This document shows positions 33,885-42,940 of a stretch of 64,000 bases of DNA, piece after piece. The DNA is taken from positions 1-64,000 of the forward strand of contig NZ_LDQA01000008.1 of the NCBI RefSeq assembly GCF_001475935.1. The letters run 5' to 3'. Below the pieces are notes generated by a model. That model was not told the DNA's origin and searched no databases. It saw nothing but the letters and a program-made list of their open reading frames with translations. Every line of letters starts with the position of its first letter. Position 1 is the first letter of the stretch. The position numbers and the translations under genes are program-made. Source of the DNA: Aureimonas ureilytica. Lineage in GTDB: Bacteria > Pseudomonadota > Alphaproteobacteria > Rhizobiales > Rhizobiaceae.

Positions 33885-34876
33885 CACTCCGGATCGGTTG
33901 GATCGGCTGCGGCATCCACGCGACGCAGATGCTCTTGCCCCAGCTCCTGCGCCACGATGTCGAGATCGCGGTGCTCTGCGACATCGACGGCATCAGGCTC
34001 GCCTCCGCCGGGCGGCAGTTCGGCGTTCGCACGCTGACGCAGGACGCCGAAGAGTTGATCGCAACGCCGGGGCTGGATGCCATCGGCATGGCGGTCGGCC
34101 CGGACCAGCATCTCGCCTTCGGCCTGAAAGCCCTGGAGCGGGGCCTGCCCGTCTTCATGGAAAAGCCGCCATCGGGCTCGGCCGATGGCGCGCGCCAGCT
34201 CGCCGCCGCGTCCGACCGCGCCGGCAAGCCGCTGCTCGTCGGCTTCATGAAGCGCTATTCGGTCGGCAACAAGATCGCCCACAATGTCCTGAAGTCCGGC
34301 CGCTTCGGCGATGTGCTGGGCCTCACCGGCTATTACATGACCGCGCCGGGTTACTTCGAAGGCAATGTCGATTACACCGGCTTCCTCTTGCATCACTGCG
34401 TCCATTACATGGACCTCGTGTCGCATCTTGTCTCGCCGGTGACGAGGATCGCGGCGCGCAAGGTCGAGAAGACGCCGGGCCGCATCCTCTTCCATGTCGG
34501 CTTCGACTTCGAATGCGGGGCGATCGGCACGGTGGTCATGGGCACGGTGCAATCACGCGGCACGCCGGTGGAGCGCATCGAGATCATGGGCGATCATCAG
34601 CGGCTTGAGGTCGAGGACGTGGTGGAGGTGCGCTGGCACCGCAACCCGCCCTTCAAGGTGGCCGACCCCGCCGCCACGCTTCTCGACAACGAAGACACGC
34701 TGACCTGGAAGCCCAATTTCACCGCCGCCGCCAACGAGGACTACAAGGGCTATCACTCGCTCCTGGCCGATGTCGTCCCAGCGCTGCGGGGCGAGACGAC
34801 GCCCGCGCCGACCATCCATGACGGCGTGGTGGCGATGGAGCGGCTGGAAGACATGCGCCGGCAACTCGGCATCTGA
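33881..34876 (+). CDS. Gfo/Idh/MocA-family oxidoreductase
   Basis: The 331-residue NAD(P)-dependent dehydrogenase has an N-terminal Rossmann motif IGWIGCGIHATQ, the family catalytic EKPP (94-97) and a C-terminal substrate domain with HHCVHYMDLVSHL, matching the usual active-site His region. It would oxidise a sugar, a cyclitol or a 1,5-anhydro sugar. As the last gene of the operon it overlaps the epimerase by 4 bases and is followed by a perfect hairpin. Together with the epimerase it suggests an oxidation-isomerisation route for an unusual sugar. Confidence 0.85.
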   Translation: MTLRIGWIGCGIHATQMLLPQLLRHDVEIAVLCDIDGIRLASAGRQFGVRTLTQDAEELIATPGLDAIGMAVGPDQHLAFGLKALERGLPVFMEKPPSGSADGARQLAAASDRAGKPLLVGFMKRYSVGNKIAHNVLKSGRFGDVLGLTGYYMTAPGYFEGNVDYTGFLLHHCVHYMDLVSHLVSPVTRIAARKVEKTPGRILFHVGFDFECGAIGTVVMGTVQSRGTPVERIEIMGDHQRLEVEDVVEVRWHRNPPFKVADPAATLLDNEDTLTWKPNFTAAANEDYKGYHSLLADVVPALRGETTPAPTIHDGVVAMERLEDMRRQLGI

Positions 34877-34884
34877 GACGAGAA

Positions 34885-34916
34885 GGCCGCACGATCGACC
34901 CGAGGATCGTGCGGCC
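34885..34916. terminator. Perfect 12-bp bidirectional hairpin between convergent operons
   Basis: GGCCGCACGATC (34885-34896) pairs exactly with GATCGTGCGGCC (34905-34916) around an 8-base loop. It lies 8 bases after the oxidoreductase stop and 5 bases before the end of the convergent ATPase gene, so it can stop transcription from both sides. Confidence 0.75.
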
Positions 34917-34921
34917 GATCT

Positions 34922-35722
34922 TCAGCCCCGGTGCGGACTGGCCGACGCCACGCCCGGCTGGAAGGGCAGGAACTGCACATGCGGGCGCGAATGGTGCGGC
35001 GAGGCTTCGACCCGCGCGTCCACCGCGAAGACATCGCGTAGCAAGCGTTCCGTCATCACCTCTTCTGGCGACCCCGAGGCGACGATACGACCTTGGTTCA
35101 TGACGATCAGCCGGTCGCAGAACATGGCCGCGTGGTTGAGGTCGTGCAGCGACACGATGCAGGTCAGCGACAGGCTGGAGATCAGCTGGAGCAGGCTGAT
35201 CTGGTGATGAATGTCGAGATGGTTGGTCGGCTCGTCCAGAAGCAGTTCCGTCGGCGTCTGAGCCAGCGCGCGTGCAATATGAACGCGCTGCCGCTCGCCC
35301 CCCGACAGGCTCTGCCAGCGGTCATGGCGCTTGTGCTCGAGGCCCGCGCGCGAGATCGCCTGGTTCACCGCCGCCTCGTCGGCCGCGCCCCAGCCGGCAA
35401 AGGGCGAGCGATGGGGAAAGCGGCCGAGCTTGACCACATCGATGACGCAGAGATCCGCCGTGGTGTTGGCGTGCTGTTCCACAAAGGCGATGCGTTGGGC
35501 CAGCGCGCGGCGGCCGATGGTGCGCATATCCGTGCCGTCGAGGCGCACGGAGCCCTCGTGCGGCTGGCGAAGGCCCGACAGGATGCGCAGCAGCGAGGTC
35601 TTGCCCGAGCCGTTGGGGCCGAGAAGTCCCAGGACCTTGCCGGGCTCGGCCCGGAGCGACACGCCGTCCACCACGGTCTTCTTGCCGATCCGCCAGGAAA
35701 TGTTGTCGGCAAGGATGCTCAT
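34922..35722 (-). CDS. Iron/siderophore ABC transporter ATPase (FepC/FecE type)
   Basis: The 266-residue ATPase has Walker A GPNGSGKTS, signature LSGGERQRVHIARAL, Walker B LLLDEPTNHLD and switch VSLHDLNHA, the pattern of the FepC/BtuD class. It overlaps the permease gene by 4 bases and is last in a binding protein - permease - ATPase operon. An iron-chelate substrate is favoured by the Irr-box-like palindrome upstream; cobalamin or haem cannot be excluded. Confidence 0.86.
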   Translation of the reverse strand: MSILADNISWRIGKKTVVDGVSLRAEPGKVLGLLGPNGSGKTSLLRILSGLRQPHEGSVRLDGTDMRTIGRRALAQRIAFVEQHANTTADLCVIDVVKLGRFPHRSPFAGWGAADEAAVNQAISRAGLEHKRHDRWQSLSGGERQRVHIARALAQTPTELLLDEPTNHLDIHHQISLLQLISSLSLTCIVSLHDLNHAAMFCDRLIVMNQGRIVASGSPEEVMTERLLRDVFAVDARVEASPHHSRPHVQFLPFQPGVASASPHRG

Positions 35723-36762
35723 GACGGGCGCTGGAACCGATAGAGGATGAGGGAGAAGAAGGGCACGCCGACCAGCGCCGTGACGACGCCCACGGGCAGG
35801 ACCTGATGCGGGATCAGGGCGCGCGAGGCCGTGTCGGCCAGAACCATGAAGATCGCGCCCGTGATGGCGCAGGCCGGCAAAAGGCGCGTGTGGAGCGGGC
35901 CGGCGAGGAAGCGCGCGGCATGGGGCACCACGAGGCCCACGAAGCCGATCGAGCCGACCATGCTGACGATGGTGGCCGCCATCAGCGCCGTTCCCGCGAA
36001 CAGGACGATCCGGGTGCGCCCGACATGGATGCCGAGCGCGGCGGCGGCGTCATCCCCGAAAGCGAACGCGTCCAAGACGCGCGCATAGAGAAGGCAGAGG
36101 ACCAGACCGGCCAGCACCACCACCGAGACGAGCTGAACATCGGGCCAGCGCACGCCGCTGAAATTGCCGAGCAGCCAGAACATGATGTCGCGCGCCTGCT
36201 GCGCGTCGGCCGCCGTGGTGACGATATAGGAGGTCAGCGCGTTGAAGAGTTGCGAGGCGGCGACGCCCGACAGGATCGTGCGATCCGTGCCCCCGCGCGT
36301 GCCGTTGGACAGGAGCGCCACGAACAGAAACGCCACGAAGGCTCCGACGAACGCGCCCATGGAGAGCGTCAGCGCTCCCGCGCCCAGCCCGATCACCACG
36401 ACCGACACCGCGCCTGTCGAAGCGCCCGCCGAGATGCCGAGCACATAGGGCTCGGCCAGCGCGTTGCGCAGCAGTGATTGCAGCACCGCGCCGCACAGCG
36501 CCAGCCCCGCGCCGCAAAAGGCCGCCGCCAGCGCCCGGCTGAGGCGATAGTCCATCACCACGCTTTCGTGGATACGATTGAGCGGGACATGGGTCCAGCC
36601 CAGGCTGTTGGTCACGGCATAGAAGGTCGTTTCCGGCGAGATCGGCAGGTCGCCCGTGCGCACGCTCAGCGCGATGGCGGCGAGCGTCAGCACGGCGCAA
36701 AACGCAAGAAGCAGGCCGAAACCGGCCTGCCGTCTGAATCCTGCCAAAACGGGTGATGTCAC
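35719..36762 (-). CDS. Iron/siderophore ABC transporter permease (FecCD family)
   Basis: The 347-residue permease has about ten helices with family motifs RLSRALAAAFCGAGLALCGAVLQ, NALAEPYVLGISAGAS and GSIGFVGLVVPHAAR. I place the start at GTG 36762, which overlaps the TGA of the binding-protein gene and gives the normal family length. A longer open frame upstream only shadows the binding-protein gene. The permease presumably works as a homodimer, since only one such gene is present. Confidence 0.87.
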   Translation of the reverse strand: MTSPVLAGFRRQAGFGLLLAFCAVLTLAAIALSVRTGDLPISPETTFYAVTNSLGWTHVPLNRIHESVVMDYRLSRALAAAFCGAGLALCGAVLQSLLRNALAEPYVLGISAGASTGAVSVVVIGLGAGALTLSMGAFVGAFVAFLFVALLSNGTRGGTDRTILSGVAASQLFNALTSYIVTTAADAQQARDIMFWLLGNFSGVRWPDVQLVSVVVLAGLVLCLLYARVLDAFAFGDDAAAALGIHVGRTRIVLFAGTALMAATIVSMVGSIGFVGLVVPHAARFLAGPLHTRLLPACAITGAIFMVLADTASRALIPHQVLPVGVVTALVGVPFFSLILYRFQRPS

Positions 36763-37787
36763 TTCGAGTCTGCCGACAGGGCTTCCAACTGCTTCTCGAC
36801 CTGCTCGGCGCCCCGGATCGTGCGGATCGTGGGGTTCATGGCCTGTCCGTCCATTACTACGATGCGCCCCTTCTGCACCGCGTCCAGCTGGCTGACGGCC
36901 GGATCGGTCTTCAGGAATTCGATCTTGGCGGCCGGTTTGTCCAGCGCCCAGCGGTTGCGATCGAGATCGGCCACGACGATCACGCCGGGATTGGTGGCGA
37001 TGATGCCCTCCCAGCCCATGGTCGGCCATTCGGCTTCGCTCTCGACGGCGCTATGTCCACCCAGAAGATCGGCGATATAACCGCCGGGTCCGAGCTTGCC
37101 GGTGAGATAGGCGTCGGCCGACGGGGAGGGACTGGAGAACCAGAATAGGTACGAATAGTCCTTACCGCGCGCCTTGGCCTTCTCGCGCAGCGCCGCCTCG
37201 CGCTGCTTGAAGTCGGCGATAACGGCCTGTCCCTTGTCCTGAACGTCGAAGATCCGCGAAAGATCGTCGATCTCCTTGTAGACCGCGTCCATGTTCCAGA
37301 GTTCGGAACGGCTGCCGTAGATGTCCTTGGTGTCCTGCTTGTTGGCGCAGGTGCTGGGCGAGAGGTAGGTCGGAATGTTCAGCTTGGCATAGTCCTCGCG
37401 CTTGGCGACCTTGCTCTCGGGCCCCATCAGAAGCACGGTCTGCGCGGCGACGAAATCGGGCTCCTCGGCCAGCACGCTCTCGAAGGTCGGGATCTCGACC
37501 GTCAGCACCTTCACCTTCTCGTTGGCGGCGGCCAGCTCCGGCATGACCTTGCTCGGCCAGAAGGCGCTGGCGACGAGCTTGTCCTGCAGGCCGAGAAGGA
37601 GCAGGATTTCGGCGCTGTTGGCGCCGAGCGCCACGGTGCGCGTCGGGGCCTTGTCGAACGTGACTTCGACGCCGCAATTCTCGATCTTCAGCGGGTATTG
37701 CGTCTGAGCGGCCAGGGCGGGGGACGCGGCGGCGCTCAGAAGCGCAAGCAGGCTCGATACGGCGGCGAGGGACGTCCGGGAGACCAA
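36759..37787 (-). CDS. Iron/siderophore ABC transporter binding protein (FecB/TroA fold)
   Basis: The 342-residue protein has a signal peptide (cleavage after ALA, about residue 27) and the class III binding-protein pattern: TRTVALGANSAEILLLLGL near the N-terminus of the mature chain, a long connecting helix, and the C-terminal lobe with TNPGVIVVADLD. I choose TTG 37787, which has AAGGA 8 bases upstream and begins just before the hydrophobic signal. A longer form from 37850 adds 21 residues that are not signal-like. No TonB-dependent receptor is adjacent. Confidence 0.8.
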   Translation of the reverse strand: MVSRTSLAAVSSLLALLSAAASPALAAQTQYPLKIENCGVEVTFDKAPTRTVALGANSAEILLLLGLQDKLVASAFWPSKVMPELAAANEKVKVLTVEIPTFESVLAEEPDFVAAQTVLLMGPESKVAKREDYAKLNIPTYLSPSTCANKQDTKDIYGSRSELWNMDAVYKEIDDLSRIFDVQDKGQAVIADFKQREAALREKAKARGKDYSYLFWFSSPSPSADAYLTGKLGPGGYIADLLGGHSAVESEAEWPTMGWEGIIATNPGVIVVADLDRNRWALDKPAAKIEFLKTDPAVSQLDAVQKGRIVVMDGQAMNPTIRTIRGAEQVEKQLEALSADSK

Positions 37788-37910
37788 GGTTCGATTCCTT
37801 GAGAAGATAAGGTGCGTCCGCTCCCTAAAGCATAGCCCCGCCCCAAACAAGAGTAGCTGGCTCAGGTTCTTTGTTTGTTTTGGAAGAAAGCAAAAGCCTG
37901 TGGCGCCTAT

Positions 37911-37927
37911 ATTAGAAATCTTCTAAT
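37911..37927. promoter_or_regulatory. Irr-box (ICE)-like palindrome upstream of the iron transporter
   Basis: ATTAGAA - ATC - TTCTAAT, a perfect inverted repeat with 7-bp arms. It closely fits the iron-control element bound by Irr in Hyphomicrobiales (TTTAGAA-N3-TTCTAAA as I recall it). It lies about 125-140 bases before the binding-protein start in an A/T-rich patch, which supports an iron substrate and iron-responsive control. Confidence 0.65.
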
Positions 37928-38070
37928 CTTTCTTTTTACTATCAGGCTGCGGGAATTTCAGGGACGGGATGGATCGATCATCCGGCCGGTGATCCTCCGT
38001 CCGTTCCGGCCCGCGGAAGGGCTGCGGGGGGCCAATCCCTCCGCGCCGAAGCGGCCCCGCTCTTGCCCAC

Positions 38071-39045
38071 TCAGGAAGGGGCGACCCCGTTCAGCCCACG
38101 CTCCAGCCACAGGGCGAAGCGCGGGTCGAGCCTGGCTTCGCCGCTGTAGCGGACGCGCGTTCGAAATTCCAGCGGCGACAGGCTGAAGCGCTGGCGGAAC
38201 AAGCGCGAGAAATGCGCCGGCGACGCAAAGCCCGACGCGAGCGCGACGTCGGCCACAGCGCGGACCGGGCCCGATGGGTCCAGGAGAAGCATGACGGCGT
38301 GGCGCAGCCGCGCATCCTGCCGCATCGCGCTGACGCCGCCTTCGGACGTGGCCAGGCGATACAGTCCCGTCCGCGACAAGCCGAGCGCCGCCGCCATGCG
38401 CCCCGGAGGCCACTCCGCATTGGTGGCGCAAGCGTCCAGAAGCGCCCAGAGATCGGTCAGCCGATCCGGTGCGTCCGGCGGCGGCGCTTGGGCCAGAAGC
38501 GCGATCGCATCGATCAAGGCGCTGGCTTCCGTTGGGGACAAGGGGGCCGGACCGTCGGCCAGCAAGCGGATCGGAGGCACGATCAGCCCATTCATCACAT
38601 CCTCCGCCGGAAGATGCCGGCCATGCGGCGGCAGGCTTTCGAGCGGCGTGCTTCGCGGCAGAAAAAGGAGAACGAGGCTGGCGGGGCGTTGGATGCTGAG
38701 GCTAAAGGACCGCGCCATGTCGAACAAGGCGATGTCGCCCGAGCGCAGCGGCTGGACGTGCTCCCGCACGGTGCTGTCGCAAGACCCGGCCGACACGAGC
38801 AGCACGAGGCGATGATCCCAGCCGCCGCGCCGCGCCGCGCCCACGGCGCGCTCGAGTTCAAGCGATCCGGCGTCCAGGCGGACCACAAGCCCGCCGCCCG
38901 TGGCGCGCGCGTGGCAGCTTATGGAAACGGGGGCGTCGTGCATCAGGGTGAGGTCGAACAGGGGCGTGAGAAAGGCCCGCAACGCCTCGGCTTCGCCTGG
39001 GGTCTCGAATTGTCCCCGACGTTCCATCAAGACGGGATGATTCAT
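38071..39045 (-). CDS. AraC-family transcriptional regulator
   Basis: The 324-residue protein has an N-terminal sensing domain (about residues 15-195) and a C-terminal double helix-turn-helix (about 215-310) with the second helix pair VADVALASGFASPAHFSRLFRQRF and the SPLEFR that follows. The N-terminal domain resembles AraC_binding_2-type regulators. ATG 39045 with GGGA upstream is preferred to an N-terminal extension of 7 residues. It lies upstream of the iron transporter on the same strand with a 283-base gap. AraC proteins often control siderophore uptake, but a link here is only suggestive. Confidence 0.85.
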   Translation of the reverse strand: MNHPVLMERRGQFETPGEAEALRAFLTPLFDLTLMHDAPVSISCHARATGGGLVVRLDAGSLELERAVGAARRGGWDHRLVLLVSAGSCDSTVREHVQPLRSGDIALFDMARSFSLSIQRPASLVLLFLPRSTPLESLPPHGRHLPAEDVMNGLIVPPIRLLADGPAPLSPTEASALIDAIALLAQAPPPDAPDRLTDLWALLDACATNAEWPPGRMAAALGLSRTGLYRLATSEGGVSAMRQDARLRHAVMLLLDPSGPVRAVADVALASGFASPAHFSRLFRQRFSLSPLEFRTRVRYSGEARLDPRFALWLERGLNGVAPS

Positions 39046-39587
39046 ACGCCGTCCCAGGGGACGCACCGAAAAGAACCGTTTGACAAAGGTCTATCGTTCG
39101 GCCGGGTTTCCGCAACGGATCGGCCGTCTCGCTTCGTCTTCACGTTCGGCCTTTCGACGCGCGCTTCCAAGGATCGGCGCAGCCGCTGGAGGCCGACTTC
39201 TCGCAGTGAGCATGGAGCCAATCGCGGGAGATGTCGATCACGTCTTTTGATGTGTCGGCCCAGACAAGCGTTGGACGCTTCCGGTTTCGAGAACCGCGCT
39301 GGCGACCCAGCGTCCTTGTGCCCTGGAATGGCGGGCTCATTCTCTGAAGTGGGGGGCTGCGACTGGCCAAGGGTAGGATAACGTGCTCAGGACGTCGATA
39401 CCCGCGCGAGAAACCGTGGGCAGACACATAACGCTGCGCCATGCATGGCTGCTCCGACCGAATGATCGTATCGCGCAACCGATCAGGGCATCGCCGACAA
39501 GGAGTCGCCGATCTACTCTTGAGATCATGAGGCCACGATCATAGCCACGACAGGCGATGTCGAACGGAAGACCAAGAGAATGCCTCG
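39046..39587. other. Intergenic stretch without recognisable genes
   Basis: About 540 bases. Short open frames on both strands show no family features, and base composition is slightly less G/C-rich than in flanking genes. No repeat, hairpin or transposase remnant could be identified by eye. Confidence 0.4.
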
Positions 39588-40175
39588 TTGATCATCGTTG
39601 TCATCTACATGATTTTCGTCGTTTCAGCCATGCTGCTCATCGGCATATGGGCGTGGCGGAATTTTCGCGACAGTAGCATCCCTGTTCCCGACGAGAATGA
39701 AGCCGTCGCGATATATGCCGGCGGTTCGATATGGCTCGGTTTCCTGGCGCATGTCATGTTTACCATTATGGTGATCTATGCCGTTGTTTCAAAAATTCAT
39801 ACGAATAGAATTTTCCTCGATTTCGTTCTGTTTTGTGCTCTCGTCACCGCCGTCTGCGCTCTCCATACGCTCCCTCCGGCCAAGGCCTCCTTGAGGGAGT
39901 TCCTCTTTTACGTGCAGGGACGGCCGATCCTGTTGATGGGGCAAACGTTCCTCACTGACCTGCGAGATGGCGGAACACTTAATTTTGCAGACTATGATCG
40001 ATACTATTCGTATCGCTCTCTCTGGAGGTTTCGCTCTTCGAAAGACAGCGCTTCGAAGCCGGTTGCCATCCAGATTTACAGTCTCGGCTATCGCGACAGT
40101 ATGATGATGGTTCGCGTCTTGCGCGAGGCTCACATCGAACGGGAGAACGGTCGCCCAACGCGGGCGCGCCGATAA
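39588..40175 (+). CDS. Hypothetical membrane protein
   Basis: The 195-residue product is not recognised. It has three hydrophobic segments (about residues 2-22, 44-68 and 76-92) followed by a basic, probably cytoplasmic, C-terminal half rich in Arg/Tyr. The start TTG 39588 has only a weak ribosome-binding site; ATG 39609 is an alternative. Codon choice is clearly more A/T-rich than in neighbouring genes, and it stands alone between long non-coding stretches, which may mean acquisition from outside. Whether it is expressed is uncertain. Confidence 0.5.
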   Translation: MIIVVIYMIFVVSAMLLIGIWAWRNFRDSSIPVPDENEAVAIYAGGSIWLGFLAHVMFTIMVIYAVVSKIHTNRIFLDFVLFCALVTAVCALHTLPPAKASLREFLFYVQGRPILLMGQTFLTDLRDGGTLNFADYDRYYSYRSLWRFRSSKDSASKPVAIQIYSLGYRDSMMMVRVLREAHIERENGRPTRARR

Positions 40176-40433
40176 GTTCGACGAGAGCGCGAGATCTCCA
40201 TCACGCATCGAACAGACAGCGCTCACGCTTCGAGCGCAAGGCCCGCGCGCTCGAAGTTGGCTTGAGGCGACGGGCGGGGCGTCGCGCCAGCCGGCTAGGA
40301 TTTCCGCGTCTCAGCGAGGTGCCGAGGCCCGTTGACGAAGCGGCCCCTGAGGGACCAAAGGTAAGCGTGGCGGACAGATCGCGCGGGGCCAGGGGGCCGG
40401 CGCTCTGCCGCCTGGTATCCGAAGAGAGCGATC

Positions 40434-41627
40434 ATGAGCGATATGGCCCTGCCCTCGAAAGCGTCTCCCGATCGGGCGACCTTCTCGATCCTCGTGGCGA
40501 TGAGCGGCTGCCACATGCTCAACGACATCATGCAGTCGCTGCTGCCCTCGCTCTATCCGCTGCTGAAGCAGAACTACGCGCTCGACTTCGCACAGATCGG
40601 GCTCCTCACCATGGCCTTCCAGATCACCGCCTCGCTGATGCAGCCGGTGGTCGGTCTGGTGACGGATCGCTGGCCCATGCCCTATTCGCTCCCCGTGGGC
40701 ATGACGAGCACGCTCTTCGGCCTCATCCTGCTGGCCCACGCCCACAACTACCCGCTTCTGGTGGTGGCCGCCTGTTTCGTCGGCCTCGGTTCGGCCGTCT
40801 TCCACCCGGAATCCTCGCGCGTCGCGCGGCTGGCTTCGGGCGGGCGGCATGGTTTTGCGCAGTCGCTGTTTCAGCTCGGCGGCAATGCGGGCACCGCGAT
40901 CGGCCCGCTGCTCGCGGCCTTCATCGTTCTGCCCTTCGGCCAGTCGAGCATCGCCTGGTTCGCGGCGATCGCGCTTCTGGGCATCGTTATCCTGTCCTGG
41001 TCCGGGCGCTGGTATGCGGCCCATCGCAAGGCTCATGCGGGTCGCCCGGCGGCGAGCCGGACGCTGCCCCTGCCACGCGGCAAGGTGCTCTGGGCCCTGG
41101 CGATCCTGATTCTGCTGACGGCGACCAAGAACGTCTATCTGGCGAGCCTGTCGAGCTATTACACGTTCTTCGTCATCGACAAATTCGCCCTGACGGTGCG
41201 CGAGGCGCAGCTGATGCTCTTCCTGTTCCTTGGCGCGGCGGCGGTCGGCACCTTCGCGGGCGGGCCGATCGGCGACAAGCTCGGCGCGCGCTTCGTGATC
41301 TGGTTTTCGATCCTCGGCGTCATCCCCTTCGCGCTGATGCTGCCCTATGCCAACCTGCCCATGACCGGGCTTCTGACCGTCGTGATCGGTCTCGTTCTGG
41401 CCTCGGCCTTTCCGGCCATCGTGGTCTTCGCGCAGGAGCTTCTGCCCGGCCGGGTCGGCCTTGTCGGCGGTATCTTCTTCGGCTTCGCCTTTGGCGCGGG
41501 CGGTCTCGGAGCGGCGTTCCTCGGCAATTTCGCCGATACGCGCGGCATCGAATTCGTGTATCGCGTCGCCTCCTATCTCCCGCTTCTGGGCCTTGCCACC
41601 ATCTTCCTGCCGCGCCTGAAACGCTGA
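40434..41627 (+). CDS. fsr: MFS transporter, fosmidomycin-resistance (Fsr) family
   Basis: The 397-residue protein has 12 predicted helices and family features: GCHMLNDIMQSLLPSLYPLLK at the first helix, LVTDRWPMPYSLPVGM in loop 2-3, and FHPESSRVARLASGGRHGFAQSLFQLGGNAG, the signature of Fsr-type pumps. These extrude fosmidomycin and related compounds in E. coli; the natural substrate here is unknown. It is a single-gene unit, with ATG 40434 near a weak AGAGAG ribosome-binding site. Confidence 0.85.
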   Translation: MSDMALPSKASPDRATFSILVAMSGCHMLNDIMQSLLPSLYPLLKQNYALDFAQIGLLTMAFQITASLMQPVVGLVTDRWPMPYSLPVGMTSTLFGLILLAHAHNYPLLVVAACFVGLGSAVFHPESSRVARLASGGRHGFAQSLFQLGGNAGTAIGPLLAAFIVLPFGQSSIAWFAAIALLGIVILSWSGRWYAAHRKAHAGRPAASRTLPLPRGKVLWALAILILLTATKNVYLASLSSYYTFFVIDKFALTVREAQLMLFLFLGAAAVGTFAGGPIGDKLGARFVIWFSILGVIPFALMLPYANLPMTGLLTVVIGLVLASAFPAIVVFAQELLPGRVGLVGGIFFGFAFGAGGLGAAFLGNFADTRGIEFVYRVASYLPLLGLATIFLPRLKR

Positions 41628-42064
41628 CGCGCTTCGGGTTCGACCGGCGCGTCTCCGGGAGGGGCGGGGAAGACGCATCGCGCTCCCCGACGCACAACGG
41701 CGCCCACCCGGAGAAGACGTCTCGCATCGACCTCGCAAGGTTTTCGTTCGGTTCTGTTCAGTCTCGTCCGCCGTATCCAGTCCGCTTCGAAACGGTCTTT
41801 TAGCGGAAAGGGCATAGGGTTCGGGGACGGAAGAGGAGGGACGGGCATGGACAATGGGTTGGTGATGTCGTCGGTCCCCGCGGACCCATATGCAGCCGCC
41901 ACGCGGGCTGGTCCGTCGATGCGGCGCGGCGTTGCCGTATCGCGGCGTTTGTCGCTTCCGCAGTCCGCGCCTTTGTTTCGGGCGCTGGGACCGGACGGGC
42001 CCTGCTCGGCACGACCGGCCTCCGCCCGCCGCCCTGATCGCTCATCCGCTCGGTGAGGTCGGGT
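41628..42064. other. Intergenic stretch without recognisable genes
   Basis: About 435 bases between the MFS gene and the next membrane-protein gene. No convincing coding frame, hairpin or repeat was found; GAGG just before 42065 serves the next gene. Confidence 0.4.
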
Positions 42065-42940
42065 ATGGGCGATAGGGGAACGCGCGGCGCTCGTTCCTTC
42101 GTGTCACCTTCGGGCCGCGCCCGAAGGGCCGCGCCTGTCGCCGTCTCGATCCTGGCTGCCATGCCGCCTCGCCCGACCGTCTTGCCGTCGCTTCTGGTCG
42201 CCCTCGCGCTCCTGCTCGCTGTGGGGGCGGCCGAGGCCGTGCCGAGCGGCGCTTGGGATTTGCGCGGCTCGCTTCCGCTCGAAATGGCGGCGCATGGCGG
42301 CGCGGCGAGCACGCTGTCCGGCTGGTCGTTGCCGCCCGTCGAACTCCGTTCGCTCCTGCGCATGGTGCATCTGATCGGCCTCTGCCTTGGCTTGGGCACC
42401 ACGCTTCTCTTGGACGGGAACCTTCTGGGCTGGATGCGCGCCGGGCGCGCGCCCGATTATGCGCCGAGCATCCTCGGCGCAGGCAGGCGTGTGGTGATGG
42501 TCGGCTTCGGCCTCCTCTGGGCCTCGGGTGCGGCTTTGACGGCGCTCGCCGTATCGAGCGATCCGAGCTTCCTCGCGAGCCCCAAACTCTGGGCCAAGAT
42601 CGTGGTGGTGACGGCGCTGACCGCCAACGCCTTCGTGCTGCACACCCGTGTCCTGTCACCCTTTTCCCAGTCCCTTGCCCGCGCCATCGACGGGCGCTGG
42701 CGCGGGCGCGAGCGGCGCCTGTTCGTCGCGTGCGGGGCCGTGTCCGCGACCTCCTGGCTTGTGGCCTTCGCGCTGGGCGTCCTGCGCGAATGGAACCAAG
42801 GCGCGGGGTTCGGCGCAATTCTGCTCGTCTGGCTGATCGGGATGCTGGCGGCCGCCCTCGCGATCCGGCTTCTCCTGCCTGCCCCCTCGGCCGCCGCCCC
42901 CTATCGCGGCCCCGATCGCCGGCAGCGATCCGCCGTTTAA
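42065..42940 (+). CDS. Hypothetical integral membrane protein
   Basis: The 291-residue product is not assigned to a named family. It has a hydrophobic segment at about residues 40-60 that could be a late signal anchor, and four or more further helices (around 100-120, 140-165, 180-200, 225-275). The pattern of histidines near helix ends (RMVHLIGLCLGLGTTLLLDGN and ANAFVLHTRVLS) resembles small haem- or copper-related membrane proteins, but this is weak. It ends in a charged GPDRRQR tail. ATG 42065 has GAGG upstream; an ATG at 42161 would start directly at the first hydrophobic segment and is possible. Confidence 0.6.
   Translation: MGDRGTRGARSFVSPSGRARRAAPVAVSILAAMPPRPTVLPSLLVALALLLAVGAAEAVPSGAWDLRGSLPLEMAAHGGAASTLSGWSLPPVELRSLLRMVHLIGLCLGLGTTLLLDGNLLGWMRAGRAPDYAPSILGAGRRVVMVGFGLLWASGAALTALAVSSDPSFLASPKLWAKIVVVTALTANAFVLHTRVLSPFSQSLARAIDGRWRGRERRLFVACGAVSATSWLVAFALGVLREWNQGAGFGAILLVWLIGMLAAALAIRLLLPAPSAAAPYRGPDRRQRSAV

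Noticed and set aside
39140..39478. Minus-strand frame of 112 codons in the empty stretch, checked as a possible transposase remnant
   Set aside because: No catalytic or DNA-binding pattern, no inverted repeats at its borders, no coherent start.
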